DNA of 64,000 bases, taken from NCBI RefSeq assembly GCF_000247695.1, contig NW_004624734.1, positions 31,839,481-31,903,480 on the forward strand, in the 5' to 3' direction. The position numbers were made by a program, and so were the translations under genes. Under the pieces are notes generated by a model. The model did not search any database. It saw nothing but the letters and a program-made list of their open reading frames with translations, and was not told the DNA's origin. The stretch is from Heterocephalus glaber. Lineage: Eukaryota > Chordata > Mammalia > Rodentia > Bathyergidae. Below, one piece after another: positions 41,934 to 53,439 of the stretch (position 1 is its first letter; the number at the start of each line of letters is the position of its first letter).

Positions 41934-43630
41934 ACACTTGGAATGACCTTGAAAGACAGTGTAAAGCAAAATCCTTCCAATTGGCAGATCTCCAAGAAAT
42001 GCATGTGTATGCCCACTTTCTCTGGACTGAGATATGATAAGAACAGATCTACATTCATCAATGAGCGGGTGCTAACAGTTTTATTGTAGGTATTCTTGGG
42101 AGTCAGAAAGAAAAACAGTATTAGAAGATCAGTTGAAAGGAGGTTGGGGGGAAAAGTATGAGAATGCACCTCTCAAATTGGCCGAATATAATGTTTGAGT
42201 CCCATAAAAATGCTTTCAAAGGGCAGCTTCTGCAAGAGCGGCTCTCAGTTCATCAGGTAGACGAGATGACATGCAGTATGAATCTCCAGCTTTCCTGGAT
42301 ATTTTTGATCTTTAGTACTTGGCTGAATGTGTGAATACAGACCCATGGAACCTCTGGATGCCAAGGGAAGCCTGTTCTACCAAGTGCCTAACTGCCAAGT
42401 GACTCCATAGAGCTCAGGCTGAAACCTCACTGGATCAATCCCTGAGGGAAGTAGCTGAGCAACTGCTAGCAAGAGGATTACACTGAACCTTTTACATCAA
42501 AAAGTGAACAACAGTTTGTCCTTACTGGGATACACGTATATTGTGGGTATGGGTTTGTCAGCCCCGCTCATATGGTGTTTCTGTCAGCACTACCATCTGT
42601 GGACTTCAACAGAACGCTTATTTATTGTAATGGTTTTTCCTATGGTGTTGTTTCTAATAGAAAAGTGTTGCGATAGACTCAGCTGTGGAATGCATTGATC
42701 TTTCTGTATATTTCATTACCCAGAGGCTGCTGGTCTGCTGAAATGATGCAAGGGCCTGCTAATGGTTTGGTACCAGCACCAGTGGGAAGATAGCATCTGG
42801 AAAGCCTGGGATTCTTTCTTACAACATTCAGACAGTTCTCCCATATATATGGCTATTTCTCCCACAACCAGAATACATGGGTTCAGGAATCTGGAGTTGA
42901 GAATGTAAATGGCTTTTCTCATTCTTACCCTAACAGCGCACTTCCAGGATCTCTACTTCTCATCTCTAAACACTGAGTTCTGCTGGTTTGGAGGTTTTGG
43001 TTTCAAGCAGAAAAATATTTCTGCCATGAAACACAATAGTAGTTCCATTGACTAGAAAGTTGAGATTCCACTCAGCCATTTTGGGCTTCTTATTTCACTG
43101 AAACAATACCCAAGAAGAAACTGTTTAACTGGCTAGGGTGGCTGATCCTAACTACTATGGAAACATCGGTTTTTGTTACACAGCGGGGAATGGCACCCAA
43201 GAATTTCACTGGAATTAAAGATTCTCTTGGATGCCTCTGAGCACACCTATGTTTGATAGCTGAGCTTAATAAAGAATTAAAGCAGCCTGAAAAGGCTAGA
43301 ATGCTGGAGGGGATTGAGATCCTTCAGGAATGAAGATTTAGTTCACTCCACTAGGTAAACAACCTAAACCAGAAAAAGAGGTTTGAGTGGAGAGCAAAGG
43401 AAGTAACAAATGAGTAGTGGGAAGTAATAGTTATAAATACAACTATGACTTCATGACCTCTTATAAAAATGAGCACAGTAATAACAATGCATATTTTCTT
43501 CCAATATTTTCACTGTGTACAGAAAAAACAATTCCCCTTATTATTTCAGAGTAAAGATTATGATGATGGTTGACCTTATTATTCAAGTTTCAATATATTC
43601 AGATAAATCTTGATGGAACTTGAGAAGTAA
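41934..43630 (+). mobile_element. ERVL/MaLR internal region, decayed
   Basis: ccttgaaagacagtgtaaag, tgcccactttctctggactg, taactactatggaaacatcg, ccttcaggaatgaagattta match remembered MaLR/ERVL internal sequence (pol-like to 3' end). No ORF above 86 codons; an endogenous retroviral relic without coding capacity. Confidence 0.6.
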
Positions 43631-43639
43631 CTAGCACTG

Positions 43640-44045
43640 CTCATATATGAACACTGCATTATAGTTCAGTGGTAAGCATTCTCTTGCCTCAGGACACTTG
43701 CACTTGCTGTATCTTCTGCTTAGATTGCTCTTCCCCTAGGTATTTGCAAAGGCTCCTCCTTTATCTCCTTTAAATCTTTACTCAAATGTCCCACTTCTCA
43801 ATGATACATTCCCTGCCCACCCTATTTAAGCTTCTTTTACTTGGTTACCTTACTTTCTGTTCCCCCAACTTTAGATAAGTTGTTATTTAATGGCAAGGAA
43901 TATTATCCATCTTGTTCACTGTTATATTCTTAGGGCATGAAATGGTGTAGACACCCAAATATTTTCTTGGGGGAGTACTGGGGATCAAACTCGGGTCCTT
44001 GCACTTGTGAGGCAGATGGTGGACACTCAAATATTTATTGATTGT
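43640..44045 (+). mobile_element. L2 LINE 3' end
   Basis: gcacttgctgtatcttctgc, tttactcaaatgtcccactt, ccctgcccaccctatttaag, atatttattgattgtg. Split by an ID SINE. Confidence 0.75.
43968..44022 (-). repeat. ID SINE, truncated
   Basis: gtactggggatcaaactcgg, gcacttgtgaggcagatg. The 5' half of the SINE is missing; TSD tggacactcaaatatt-like. Confidence 0.8.
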
Positions 44046-44460
44046 GTTATGGCTTGGATCTAAAATGTCCCCCCAAAGTCTCCTGTGTTCAGAGGTGAAG
44101 CTTTTGAAAGGTGATTGGATCATGAGGGCACTATGGGTAATTATCCTCTGATGAGTTTATAGCTGAATGTACTATTAGGAGATGGGGCCTGGTGTGAGGA
44201 AATGGGGCACAGAATGCCTGACCTGGAAGGGTGCATTCTTGTCCTGGGCTCCTCTCTCCCTTTCTGTCTCCCCCCTTCCTGGCTGCCATGATGTGGGCAA
44301 CTTTCCTCCATGCCCTTCTGCCATGCCATTTCTGCTTGGAACCAACCAGCCATGGACTGAAGTCTCTGAAATATGAATCAAAATAAACCCCTCCTCCTTT
44401 TAGTTTCAGGTGTTGAGTATTTTGTCCCAGCGATGTGAAACTGACTTATACATTTTGGGA
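44045..44460 (+). mobile_element. MaLR/ORR1-type LTR
   Basis: gtgttatggcttggatctaa, gtgattggatcatgagggca, gccatggactgaagtctctg, aatcaaaataaacccctcct, caggtgttgagtattttgtc. Close to complete (about 415 bp). Confidence 0.75.
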
Positions 44461-44939
44461 CACTATGCTGTGCAGAAATTTAAAACAATGCAGTGGATCT
44501 ATAAATATTAGCCCAAATTAACCAATTGTTTGTTAATCATGGTTTCTTCTTAGAGGGTAACTGGGATTAGGTGAAGGGGTAAATATGGTTTTGTTACAAA
44601 AGTTAAACATTTTTCAATGTTGGGAGAAATCTGAAGATCCTTATCATCTTAGGGAAAGAGGCAAGGAGCATTGGAGTGGATTAATACTTGGGAGACAGGG
44701 GATAACTGATGGAACAAGGCATAGGAAGAGATAAATGAGATGGTATTGGATAAGATGGTGTTTGGATGAGGAGAATGGGGGTGAAGAGGCTTCAACAGAT
44801 GACCTCCATGATCCTTATGAACCTTTGGGGGAAGTCAGGGATAAAGGAAGGGTCTTGGGTAGCGTGCTCCATTTGGGAGGGTTTAGAACAGGTATACAAA
44901 AAGTGTTATGGTCAGATTAATAAAACTATTTTAACTGAT

Positions 44940-45085
44940 ACTCACTGTCCCATGAGGTGTTATCATCTCTACCGTATAACAATATTCCACTTTAAGATGT
45001 AGCCACACAGGCACAGTGGTTTTCTAATTTGCATAAGACCGCACAGCTGATGAATGCTGGAGCCATTTTTGGAAATTCTGGTCCT
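44940..45085 (-). repeat. MIR-like SINE
   Basis: actcactgtcccatgaggtg and aagaccgcacagctgatgaa. Confidence 0.45.
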
Positions 45086-45420
45086 AGCCTCTTTTGAGCC
45101 CTCACGCTCCTCTGAAGTGAAGTGGAACAGTCCCGACCTACTCCATCCTCTATCACCTGGTCCCACTGGGGAAGGGGAAGGGCACATCCAGGGTGTGCGT
45201 GATGATCCACTGGAAGCTAATGTTAGATTTCTATTCATATTTTTTCAACTCAAAAAAGAAAGAAATTCATCTTGGCTAATATTTAATATAAAAACAGATG
45301 CTAGCATCATCATTTTTGTCTGCATGCCAGCCGGTTATGAGTCATCTTGATGTTTCAAGAGAGGCAGGAGTTCCATGGCCCAGATGGAATTATGGCTGTG
45401 CTCCCCATAATTAATATACA
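45086..45420. other. Intergenic stretch, nothing recognised
   Basis: Mixed composition; overlapping ORFs of 72-98 codons on both strands lack recognisable domains. Confidence 0.35.

Positions 45421-45423
<3 letters not shown>

Positions 45424-45462
<39 letters not shown>
45424..45462. repeat. (GT)n microsatellite
   Basis: About 18 GT units. Confidence 0.95.
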
Positions 45463-45465
<3 letters not shown>

Positions 45466-45931
45466 GCTAAGGAAGGATATCAAGGTGTTAATTTTTGTAG
45501 AAACAAGACTCTTCCATAGCAGAATCTTTATATTACAATTGTCTGTGATGAGATGGTGATTGATGATGAAGATATTTGGCTTCACTCAGAGGTTTGCTAG
45601 GTGTTTCTTTAAAGGATATTAAAATAGTTGTCAGAATCTATAAATAATTTGCACTTTTCTCACACAAAAAGACAAGGATCTGAACTTTGCTGATTTTTTC
45701 AATGATAATACAGTAGCTGTCAGCAGTATGCTACTTTACAGATACTAAGAAACAGTATTTTAAAATTCTGTTCTTTCAAGATAGGGCTGATATTTTGACA
45801 AGTGAGAAAACAACTGCTTTTTGAAAGCTATTCCAAAAGAATATTTTGAAAATGATATTTAGAAGTGTTTTCATTACAGTGTGTTTTTTTTGACAAAAGG
45901 TATATGTCACTTCTACAAATGTTGATACTTG

Positions 45932-45998
45932 GGCCTGGGGTTGAAGCTTAGTGATAGAACACCAGCTTAGGATGCTTAAGGCCCTAGTTTCAATTCCT

Positions 45999-46030
<32 letters not shown>
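45932..46030 (+). repeat. ID SINE, subfamily O, with (CA)n tail
   Basis: gcctggggttgaagcttagt, cctagtttcaattcctagta, then about 14 CA units. Confidence 0.8.
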
Positions 46031-46032
<2 letters not shown>

Positions 46033-46132
46033 CATGCATAGGCATACTCTTATTTGCACTTATAAAACCCTGGAGTTTTCTACTGTATTTAAGAATCTCG
46101 CCCTCTGCCAGAAACAGAAGTGGTATAGTGTA

Positions 46133-46226
46133 GGGCTGGGGATTTAGCTCTGTGGTGCCACTGCCTGCCTCACAAGCACAAGGTCCTGAGCTCAAGTTTG
46201 ATCCCCAGTACCAAAAAAAAAAAAAA
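46133..46226 (+). repeat. ID SINE, subfamily A
   Basis: agggctggggatttagctct, ctgcctgcctcacaagcaca. TSD gtggtatagtgtag. Confidence 0.92.
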
Positions 46227-46243
46227 GAGTGGTATAGTGTAGA

Positions 46244-46438
46244 TTTTTTTTTTTTTTTGGATAGTACTGGAGATTGGGTCTAGGCCCTCCACACTAAGCT
46301 ACAGCTCCGTACCTTTTAAAATTTTTTATCTTGAGACAAGGTCTTGGGAGGTTTCCCAGGTGAAATTTGAACTTACAATCTTTCTGGCTCAGCCTCACAG
46401 AGTACAGAGATTATAGATGTGCACCACTGTGACCAGCT
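46244..46438 (-). repeat. B1-dID SINE
   Basis: agtactggagattgggtcta; B1 half to gtgcaccactgtgaccagct. Confidence 0.78.
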
Positions 46439-46439
46439 T

Positions 46440-46682
46440 ACAATTTGGATTTGAAATTTCTTCCAAAATCTATGTATTAAAGGGTTGTTCCCCAGAGTAG
46501 CAATATTAGTTGGTTATGAAAACTTTAAGGGGCAGGGTCTAATAGGGCTTTTGGTCATTGGGGAGGTGCTCTTGAAGGGGTAGTGGGACCTCAAGTCCCT
46601 TCCTCTTCTTGTTTTCTCTTCCTATCCATAAGGGCTGCCATATGCTCCCTCTGAAACTGAGTCAAAATACGTATTTTCTCTT
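46440..46682 (+). mobile_element. MaLR/ORR1-type LTR fragment
   Basis: caatttggatttgaaatttc, aaaactttaaggggcagggt, gaaactgagtcaaaatacg; same group as 36463-36845. Confidence 0.5.
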
Positions 46683-46685
46683 GTG

Positions 46686-47132
46686 TCTTAGTTACTTTTC
46701 TTGTTGCTGAGACAAAATACCCGACACCCAAAGTTAAAAGAGAAAAGGTGTATTTGGCTCCCAGTTTGTAGAGGTTTCAGTTCATAGTTGGGAAGCTCCA
46801 TGCAAGAGGGGCATCAAAGAGGAGAAATGGTTCATAGTGGGCAGGAGGCAGGAAGGCAGCAAAGTGGCAAATAACAGCAACAACAAGCAATGACTATCTT
46901 TTTGTCCTTAAATTTCATCAAGGCTATTTGCCCTTAGGGCAGGTAACACTCACACCCAGGGTGGGGCATCCTTAATCCTACCCCAAACTATGCTAAACCA
47001 ATAAGTGGGCTATTTTAATTATCACACACCCTTGGCCCCAGAATCACACACTCCAGATTCAGCCACCTCTGAAAAGCCTTATCTATTACCACATGAGGCT
47101 TTAGGGGGCCATTCAGACACAAACCGTAACAC
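46686..47132 (+). mobile_element. Rodent interspersed repeat, copy 2 (URR1-like?)
   Basis: tgtcttagttacttttcttg, acaaaatacccgacacccaa, cacccagggtggggcatcct, actatgctaaaccaataagt, end ggccattcagacacaaaccg. Same layout as 31728-32140. Confidence 0.55.
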
Positions 47133-49045
47133 TTAGTAAGTTAATTATCTCAGATATGTTACAGCAATTGAAGCAATCACACACACACATACAAATACAC
47201 AGAGTTGATGGAGTTTAACTATATTGTAAATAAATACAAAAATGTACTATACTGATTAATTGTAAATCCACCTGATTGATATCATGGAAGATAAAAAACC
47301 TAATTAGCTAAGTCTCAATAAAAACCTTCACAAAACTGGTGAATAGGACTGAAAAATTTTTCATTATTATGCCCAGCCAACTATTGTTACATTTAGGACA
47401 GTTATAGTTACATCAGGTTTACCTCCATTAAAGCCAAGTAACGAACAGATCATAGAAACAAACCTTTGAAATCATAAACTATTATTTTTAAAAATAAAGC
47501 ATAAGAAAATTGCTCTTAAGAAAACATTAGAGACTTCCAGGAAGAAGGCAGAGTGGTGAACAGTAGAAAAACAGCCTAAGATTTGATGTCCAGATGCTGG
47601 AATACAGCAACACATGAGGAAGAGAAAAAGGAGGGAAGTGGTCCCTGGGACCCAGCAAGGATCTGAAGTGAGAATTCAAGGCGACAGAGAGAGCAAAGAG
47701 ACTTCAGTGAAGAAGAAGGTGACAAGTGGTGCTTACTCCTTGAGCCCTGACTCACTGCATGGGAGGGGTGGATCAAACTTGCAGACACACAGTGACTACT
47801 GATGACCCTAGAGGCCACCATGGAGAAATGCACCCATGGAACAGAGCAGAGGAAACAGCAAACTGTAGTGGCTGGTGAGTTATTCAGGTTTAAATGTCCC
47901 CTGGAAAGGGTGATTGGCTGGTAGCCATCTTGGAGAGAGGCCAATTAAAGTCAGAACTCAGAGCAACTTTGAGCTGGCTCCATCTAGCAGCTTTCAGTGT
48001 TAGGGTAAGGCACAAATGAGTTCAAGTTGGGAGGAGGTCAACTTCAAGCCAGCAGGAGGAACATGCAGTATTGCAGGCTGAATAAATCAGGTTCCAGCCT
48101 CACAGCCAGAAACCAGCCTGAACTTTAGTAGAATTAAAGATGCAGGCTTGCTGGAATTCTTGACTACCATGCCAGAAATCTAGGGCTGACTTGCTGGGAT
48201 TAATCAACACAGATCTGGGCTCTGTCTGTCCATTCTGTCTACCAGTGACAGCAGAGTCACACTTTGAAATGGACTTTTTTTCCTTATTTTTTCTTGTTTT
48301 TTTTTCTGTTGTTTTGTTTTTTGATCCTTTGTTCATGTTTTTATATGAGTGTGAATATTGTTTCTAGTTTTATTTTTGGTGTTCTGTGTTTCTTTTTATT
48401 TCCTCTATCTCTCTTTTCTTGTCTTCTTCACCAGTTTCCCAAAGTTCACATAATCATGCTTTGTTCTTCAGCCCTGCTTCTAATCTCTTCCTCTTCTTTT
48501 ATTTCTCTACTTTTTCCCCTAACCCTTTTAAAATTTTCTCCCGAGGGTAAAATTGCCACACTGAGGGTGTAGAACTGTATATAATTTTCTGGTTTACTTT
48601 AGATTTCATTATATAACCACAAATCTAGTTCATATAGTTAAAGATAACAAATTAACACTAACTATAGTTTGTCATTTTGTAGGTTGTGCTTGATGTTACT
48701 GTTATCACTAATTGTACTACATTAGCCAAGGTGACACAATTGTTCTAATCAGTTGTTCTTCTTGGTATGCCAAGACTGAGATTGCCTAAGGATCATAAAC
48801 AATACTATAGGCCAGTGCCAAAGAAACATGGGCTAGGCCAAATAGTCATCCCCAATAAAATTGGCATCCCCAACAAATTCTCAACCCCAATAAATTGAAA
48901 AGGTAGGATCTTGCAACAGACTCAAAATCCAGAAGCCAGCTACACCTGGAAGACTTCTTTGAAAAGTAGTCATTTCCTATGGGTTCTAAATACTACCAAT
49001 AAAGGACATGCCATAAGTAATTTACCAGTATTAACCGGAATTAAA

Positions 49046-50235
49046 CTAAAACAACAACAACAAAAAGAAAATGTGAAGACACTTTAGCAAGATGCAACCC
49101 CAGATTTCCAGCTCAACAAAGGAAAACCCAGGAGGAAATGAGGTGGAATAATTTGAAATCCACCCATCTGGACTCTCTGAAGTGCTAAAAGAGAAAGTAA
49201 CAGAGCAGATAAATGATGCTCTAGAAAAAATCAAATTAGAAATAATCTCTCAGATAAATACAAAGATGGTGGCCATAAAGAAAGATATTGTTAATGACTC
49301 TAGAGCACATATAGATGAAAAAAAGAGAGAGAGAACCTTAGGAAAATGATGGAAACCATGAATGCCCAACATAAGAAAGGGAATCCATGAAACAGACTCA
49401 AACCAATATCCAGGAGATTAAAATTTTCACTGAAAGTAGAATGAGCCAATGTGAGGACACAATATCAGATATAGAAGATAGGATTTCAGTCAATGATTAT
49501 GAAAAGAAGGACTTTTTTTTTGGTACCAGGGATCAAACTCAGGACCTTGTGCTTGCGAGGCAGGTGGCAGAACCACTGAGCTAAATGCCTGGCCCTAAAA
49601 AGACTTCTTAAAAATACCAAGGTACCATGAAAAATCAATCTAACAGCTGACAGATGATGCAAAGAAGAATAACATAAGATTGACTGGAGTCAATGAAAAA
49701 GCTGGAGGTAGCACAAAAGACATAAAAAGCCTGTTCAAAGAAGTAATAGCAGAAAACATCCCAAGGAGGGAAAAAGAATTTGATATACCAATAAATGAAG
49801 TGTAGAGAACTCCAATTAGCCATGATAAAAAAAAAATCTACAAAAGCATATAAGAGTCAAGCTTTCAGAGATTAAACATGAGAACAGAATATTAGAAGCT
49901 GTTAGAGAAAACAAATCACCTACAAAGGAAAACCCATCAGAATCACACAAGACTTCTCAACACAAAACCTCAAGTCAAGGAGAGCTTGAAGTACTTCAAG
50001 CCCTAAAAGAAAACAACTTCCAACCCAGACTGATGTAACCCACAAAAACTGTCTTTCAAAAGTGATGAAGAAATAAGATACTTCCATGACAAGAAATACC
50101 TGAAGAAATTCAGGACCACCAAACCACCACTCCAAAATTTTTTGAAGGACATTCTAGAAGGAGATAATGAGGACTACAACTCCACAAACCCCATCAGAAT
50201 GAATCCACCAGGCAAGGCAAGCAATTAAACAGAAG
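49046..50235 (+). pseudogene. L1 ORF1 remnant
   Basis: A-rich coding-like DNA encoding broken coiled-coil and RNA-binding segments (for example KQTQTNIQEIKIFTES and SQCEDTISDIEDRIS at 49387-49500). Interrupted by an ID SINE at 49512-49595 and by stops. Normally encodes the L1 RNA-binding trimer. Confidence 0.65.
49512..49595 (-). repeat. ID SINE, subfamily A
   Basis: ggtaccagggatcaaactca, cttgcgaggcaggtggcaga. TSD aaaagaaggac / aaaaagactt-like. Confidence 0.9.
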
Positions 50236-50268
50236 GAGAAAAAAGGAAACCAACAACAGGAAAATAAT

Positions 50269-50377
50269 ATGACCAGGATAAGTCAATACATATCAGTTAT
50301 AATCATTAGTGTAAATAGTCTCATTTCATCAATGAAAAGAAGCACACTGGCAAAATGGATCAAGAATCAAGATCCAA
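50269..50377 (+). pseudogene. Outer L1 ORF2, N-terminal start
   Basis: Encodes the beginning of the L1 endonuclease domain ([21 protein letters not shown]). Ends at the 16-bp TSD where the younger L1 entered; the frame continues at 53440. Confidence 0.8.
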
Positions 50378-50594
50378 ATTCATTCCTGGAAGCAAGTGTT
50401 ACTTTGATTCCAAAACCAGGGAAAGACCCAACCAAAAAAGAGAACTACAGGCCAATCTCCCTAATGAACATCGATGCAAAAATCCTCAATAAGATACTGG
50501 GAAACAGAATACAGAGGATCATCAAGAAGATCAGACACCCTGACCAAGTCAGATTTATCCCAGGGATGCAAGGATGGTTCGACATACATGAATC

Positions 50595-50682
50595 ACTTTT
50601 TTTTTTGGTACCGGGGATTGAACTCAGATCCTTGTGCTTGTGCAGCAGGCAGTGAAACCACTGAGCTAAATCCCCAGCCCTA
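50595..50682 (-). repeat. ID SINE, subfamily B, in the nested L1
   Basis: ggtaccggggattgaactca, cttgtgcagcaggcagtgaa. TSD acatacatgaatca / acatacataaatca. Confidence 0.93.
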
Positions 50683-50821
50683 ACATACATAAATCAATAA
50701 ATGTAATACACCATGTTAACAGAGTCAAGGACAAAAACCATATGATCATCTCAATAGACACAGAAAAAGCATTTGACAAAATTCAACACTCATTCATGAT
50801 AAAAAAAAAACCCTGCAGAAA

Positions 50822-51237
50822 CTAGAGACATTTATAGCTAAATGGATGCATACTGAGGCCATACTCTTAAGTGAAATAAATAGGACACACATGTGTAAAT
50901 AATGAATAGTTTCTCTAGTGTGAGAAACTGAAAGTGTAAATAAGGATTAAAATGATTAAAATGAATAATTGATAATCTGAAATAGGAAAAGGTCCAAAGG
51001 TGTAGGGGTGGTGGGAAGGGAAGGGGAAAGGGAAGAAGGGAAAGGAAAAATTATGAGAAAAGAAAAAAAATGGAAATGAAATCTATGTAAATAGGGAAGG
51101 GTGGAGGGGGTGAAGGCACACAGGTAATGGGGGAAAAAAATAAGAACTAAGATACATCATTTACAGGTACAAGCACCCAATGACAAATGTAAACATATTA
51201 TATACCTAAAATGTGCCAATAAAAGAATTTTTTTAAA
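50822..51237 (+). mobile_element. Third-level L1 fragment (3' end only)
   Basis: Matches 53009-53411 (ctagagacatttatagctaa to taaaatgtgccaataaaaga). TSD aaaaaccctgcagaaa immediately left (ending 50821) and right (to about 51250). Confidence 0.9.
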
Positions 51238-51277
51238 AACCCTGCAGAAAACTGGAATAGATGGTCTTTATCTCAAC

Positions 51278-52069
51278 TTGAAAAAGGCTATCTATGAAAA
51301 ACCAACAGGTAACATTATACTAAATGGTCAAAAACTGAAAACCTTCATGTTAAAATCAGGAACAAGACAAGGATGTCCACTATCACCACTCCTATTCACT
51401 ATAGTTTTGGAAACATTAGCCACAGTAATTAGACAAGAGAAAGAAATAAAAGCAATAAAGATAGGAAAGGAAGAAGTTAAACTGTCATTATTTGCTGATA
51501 TGATACTCTACACAGAAGACCCTAAATACTCCGCCAAAAGACTTCTAGACTTAATTGACAGATTCAGTAGAGTAGCTGGATACAAGGTCAACACTCAAAA
51601 AACAATAGCCTTCTCGTACACAAATAACAGACTCACTGAGAGAGAAATTGGGAAAACAATCCCTTTCACAATAGCACCCCAAAAACTGAAATATCTAGGA
51701 ATCAATCTAATGAAGGAAGCAAAAGACCTCTACATTGAGAACTACAGCACTCTGAAAAAAGAGATCAAAGAGGATATAAGAAAATGGAGAGACATCTCCT
51801 GTTCCTGGGTAGTAAGAACTAATATAGTGAAAATGGCCATACTTCCAAAACTGCTATACAGATTGAAGGCAATCCCGATTGAAATCCCAACAGCATATTT
51901 CACAGAACTAAAGAAAACAATCCAAAAGTTCATCTGGAACCAGAAGAGACCTAGAATAACAAAAGCAATTCTAGGTCATGGCAGGGGGTATCACAATTCC
52001 CAACTTGAAACTGTACTACAAAGCCACTGTGATAAAAACAGCATACTACTGGCAAAGAAACTGACCTGA
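51278..52069 (+). pseudogene. Nested L1 ORF2 remnant: reverse transcriptase core
   Basis: 263-codon open stretch, the longest in the window. Contains [14 protein letters not shown] (RT fingers/palm) at about residues 27-40 and then [13 protein letters not shown], where the catalytic FADD block reads FAD followed directly by M, one Asp codon short (51491-51502). Downstream KYLGINL and thumb-type motifs are present. Ends in a frameshift before the C-terminal part, which continues at 52308-52658 in another frame. No start codon of its own. Confidence 0.9.
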
Positions 52070-52307
52070 GGATCAGTGGAATAGATTAGAAGATGCAGAA
52101 ACAACTCCAGACACACTCAGCTACCTCACCTTTGACAAAGGAGCCAACCAACATCACTGGAGGAAAGACAGTCTCTTTAATAAATGGTGTTGGAAAAACT
52201 GGATTTCAATTTGCCAAAGATTAAAACTAGACCCCTATCTTTCACCATGCACTAAACTAAAATCAAAGTGGATTAAAGATCTAAATATTAAAACAGAAAC
52301 ACTAAAC

Positions 52308-52865
52308 TTGCTGGAAGATAAGGTAGGTAAAACCCTCGAAGACATTGACATAGGAAAGGACTTTATGAAGAAATCCTCAATAGCACGGGAACTAGCAGAA
52401 AGAATCAACAACTGGGATCTCATCTTATTAAAAAGCTTCTACACTGCAAGAAAAACTACCAACAGAGCTAAGAGACAACCTATAATGTGGGAAAAATTTT
52501 TTAGCAGTTGTACCTCGGACAAAGGTCTACTATCTAGAATATATAAAGAATTGAAAAAAATCAGACCCCCTCAAATTCAAAGACCCAATTCAAAAATGGT
52601 CATCTCAGATGAAAACAACACTGAGATTCTACCTCACCCCAGAAAGAACGGCTGCTAACAAGAAATCATCCAATAACAAATGGTGGTGGGGGTTGGGGAG
52701 AAAGGGACCCTTCTTTATTGTTGGTGGGAGTGCAGACTGGTGCAACCACTGTGGAAATCAATATGGAGATACCTCAAACAACTAGGATTGCAAGTCCTAT
52801 TTGACTCAGCTATTCCTCTACTGGGTATTTCCCCCCCCCAAATTAAAAGAATCATACCACAGTGA
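52308..52865 (+). pseudogene. Nested L1 ORF2 remnant: C-terminal part
   Basis: LEDKVGKTLEDIDIGKDF, NNWDLILLKSFYTARKTTNR, KGLLSRIYKELKK, then GTLLYCWWECRLVQPLWKSI in the next frame: the conserved C-terminal segment of L1 ORF2 with its Cys-containing WWEC block. Broken by frameshift between 52658 and 52680. Confidence 0.85.
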
Positions 52866-53439
52866 TACATGCCCACCCATGTTCATAGTGGCATAGTTTG
52901 TAATAGCCAAAATTTGGAAACAGCCCAATTGCCCATCAACTGGAGACTGGAAAAAGAAGATGTGGTTTTTTAATAAAATGGAGTACTACTCCACCATAAA
53001 GAATGAGAAACTAGAGACATTTATAGCTAAATGGATGCACATTGAGGCCATACTCTTAAGTGAAATAAATAGGACACACAAGTGCAAATACCAAATAGTT
53101 TCTCTGGTGTGAAAAACTAAAAGTGTAAATAAGAATCAAAATGTATAATTGATATTGTGAAATAGGGAGAAAATGTCTAAAGGAGTAGGGGAAGTGGGAG
53201 GGGTAGAGAAAAGGAAAGAAAGGAAAAGAAAAAATATGAGAAAAGGAAAAAATGGAAATAAAGTCTTTGTAAATAGGGAAGGGTGGAGGGGGTGAAAGGA
53301 GGGTAGGAGGATGGTGAAAAAAATAATCAATATACATCATGTAAAGGTACAAGATTCCAATGATGAATGTAATTGTATTGTATACCTAAAATGTACCAAT
53401 AAACTAAATGGAAAAAAAAAAAGAAGAAGCAAGATCCAA

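Larger units (their letters stand above)
50378..53423 (+). mobile_element. Nested 5'-truncated L1 inside the outer L1
   Basis: Flanked by aagaatcaagatccaa (50362-50377) and aagaagcaagatccaa (53424-53439), 15 of 16 identical. Starts in the RT part of ORF2 ([20 protein letters not shown]) and ends gtaccaataaactaaatgg plus poly(A). Itself interrupted by an ID SINE and by a third L1 fragment. Confidence 0.9.

Noticed and set aside
45776..46195. 139-codon minus-strand ORF with a Cys-Val run
   Set aside because: Made of an antisense ID SINE plus a CA microsatellite.
51278..52069. 263-codon ORF as a host gene
   Set aside because: It is L1 ORF2 reverse transcriptase with flanking L1 sequence and a damaged active site.
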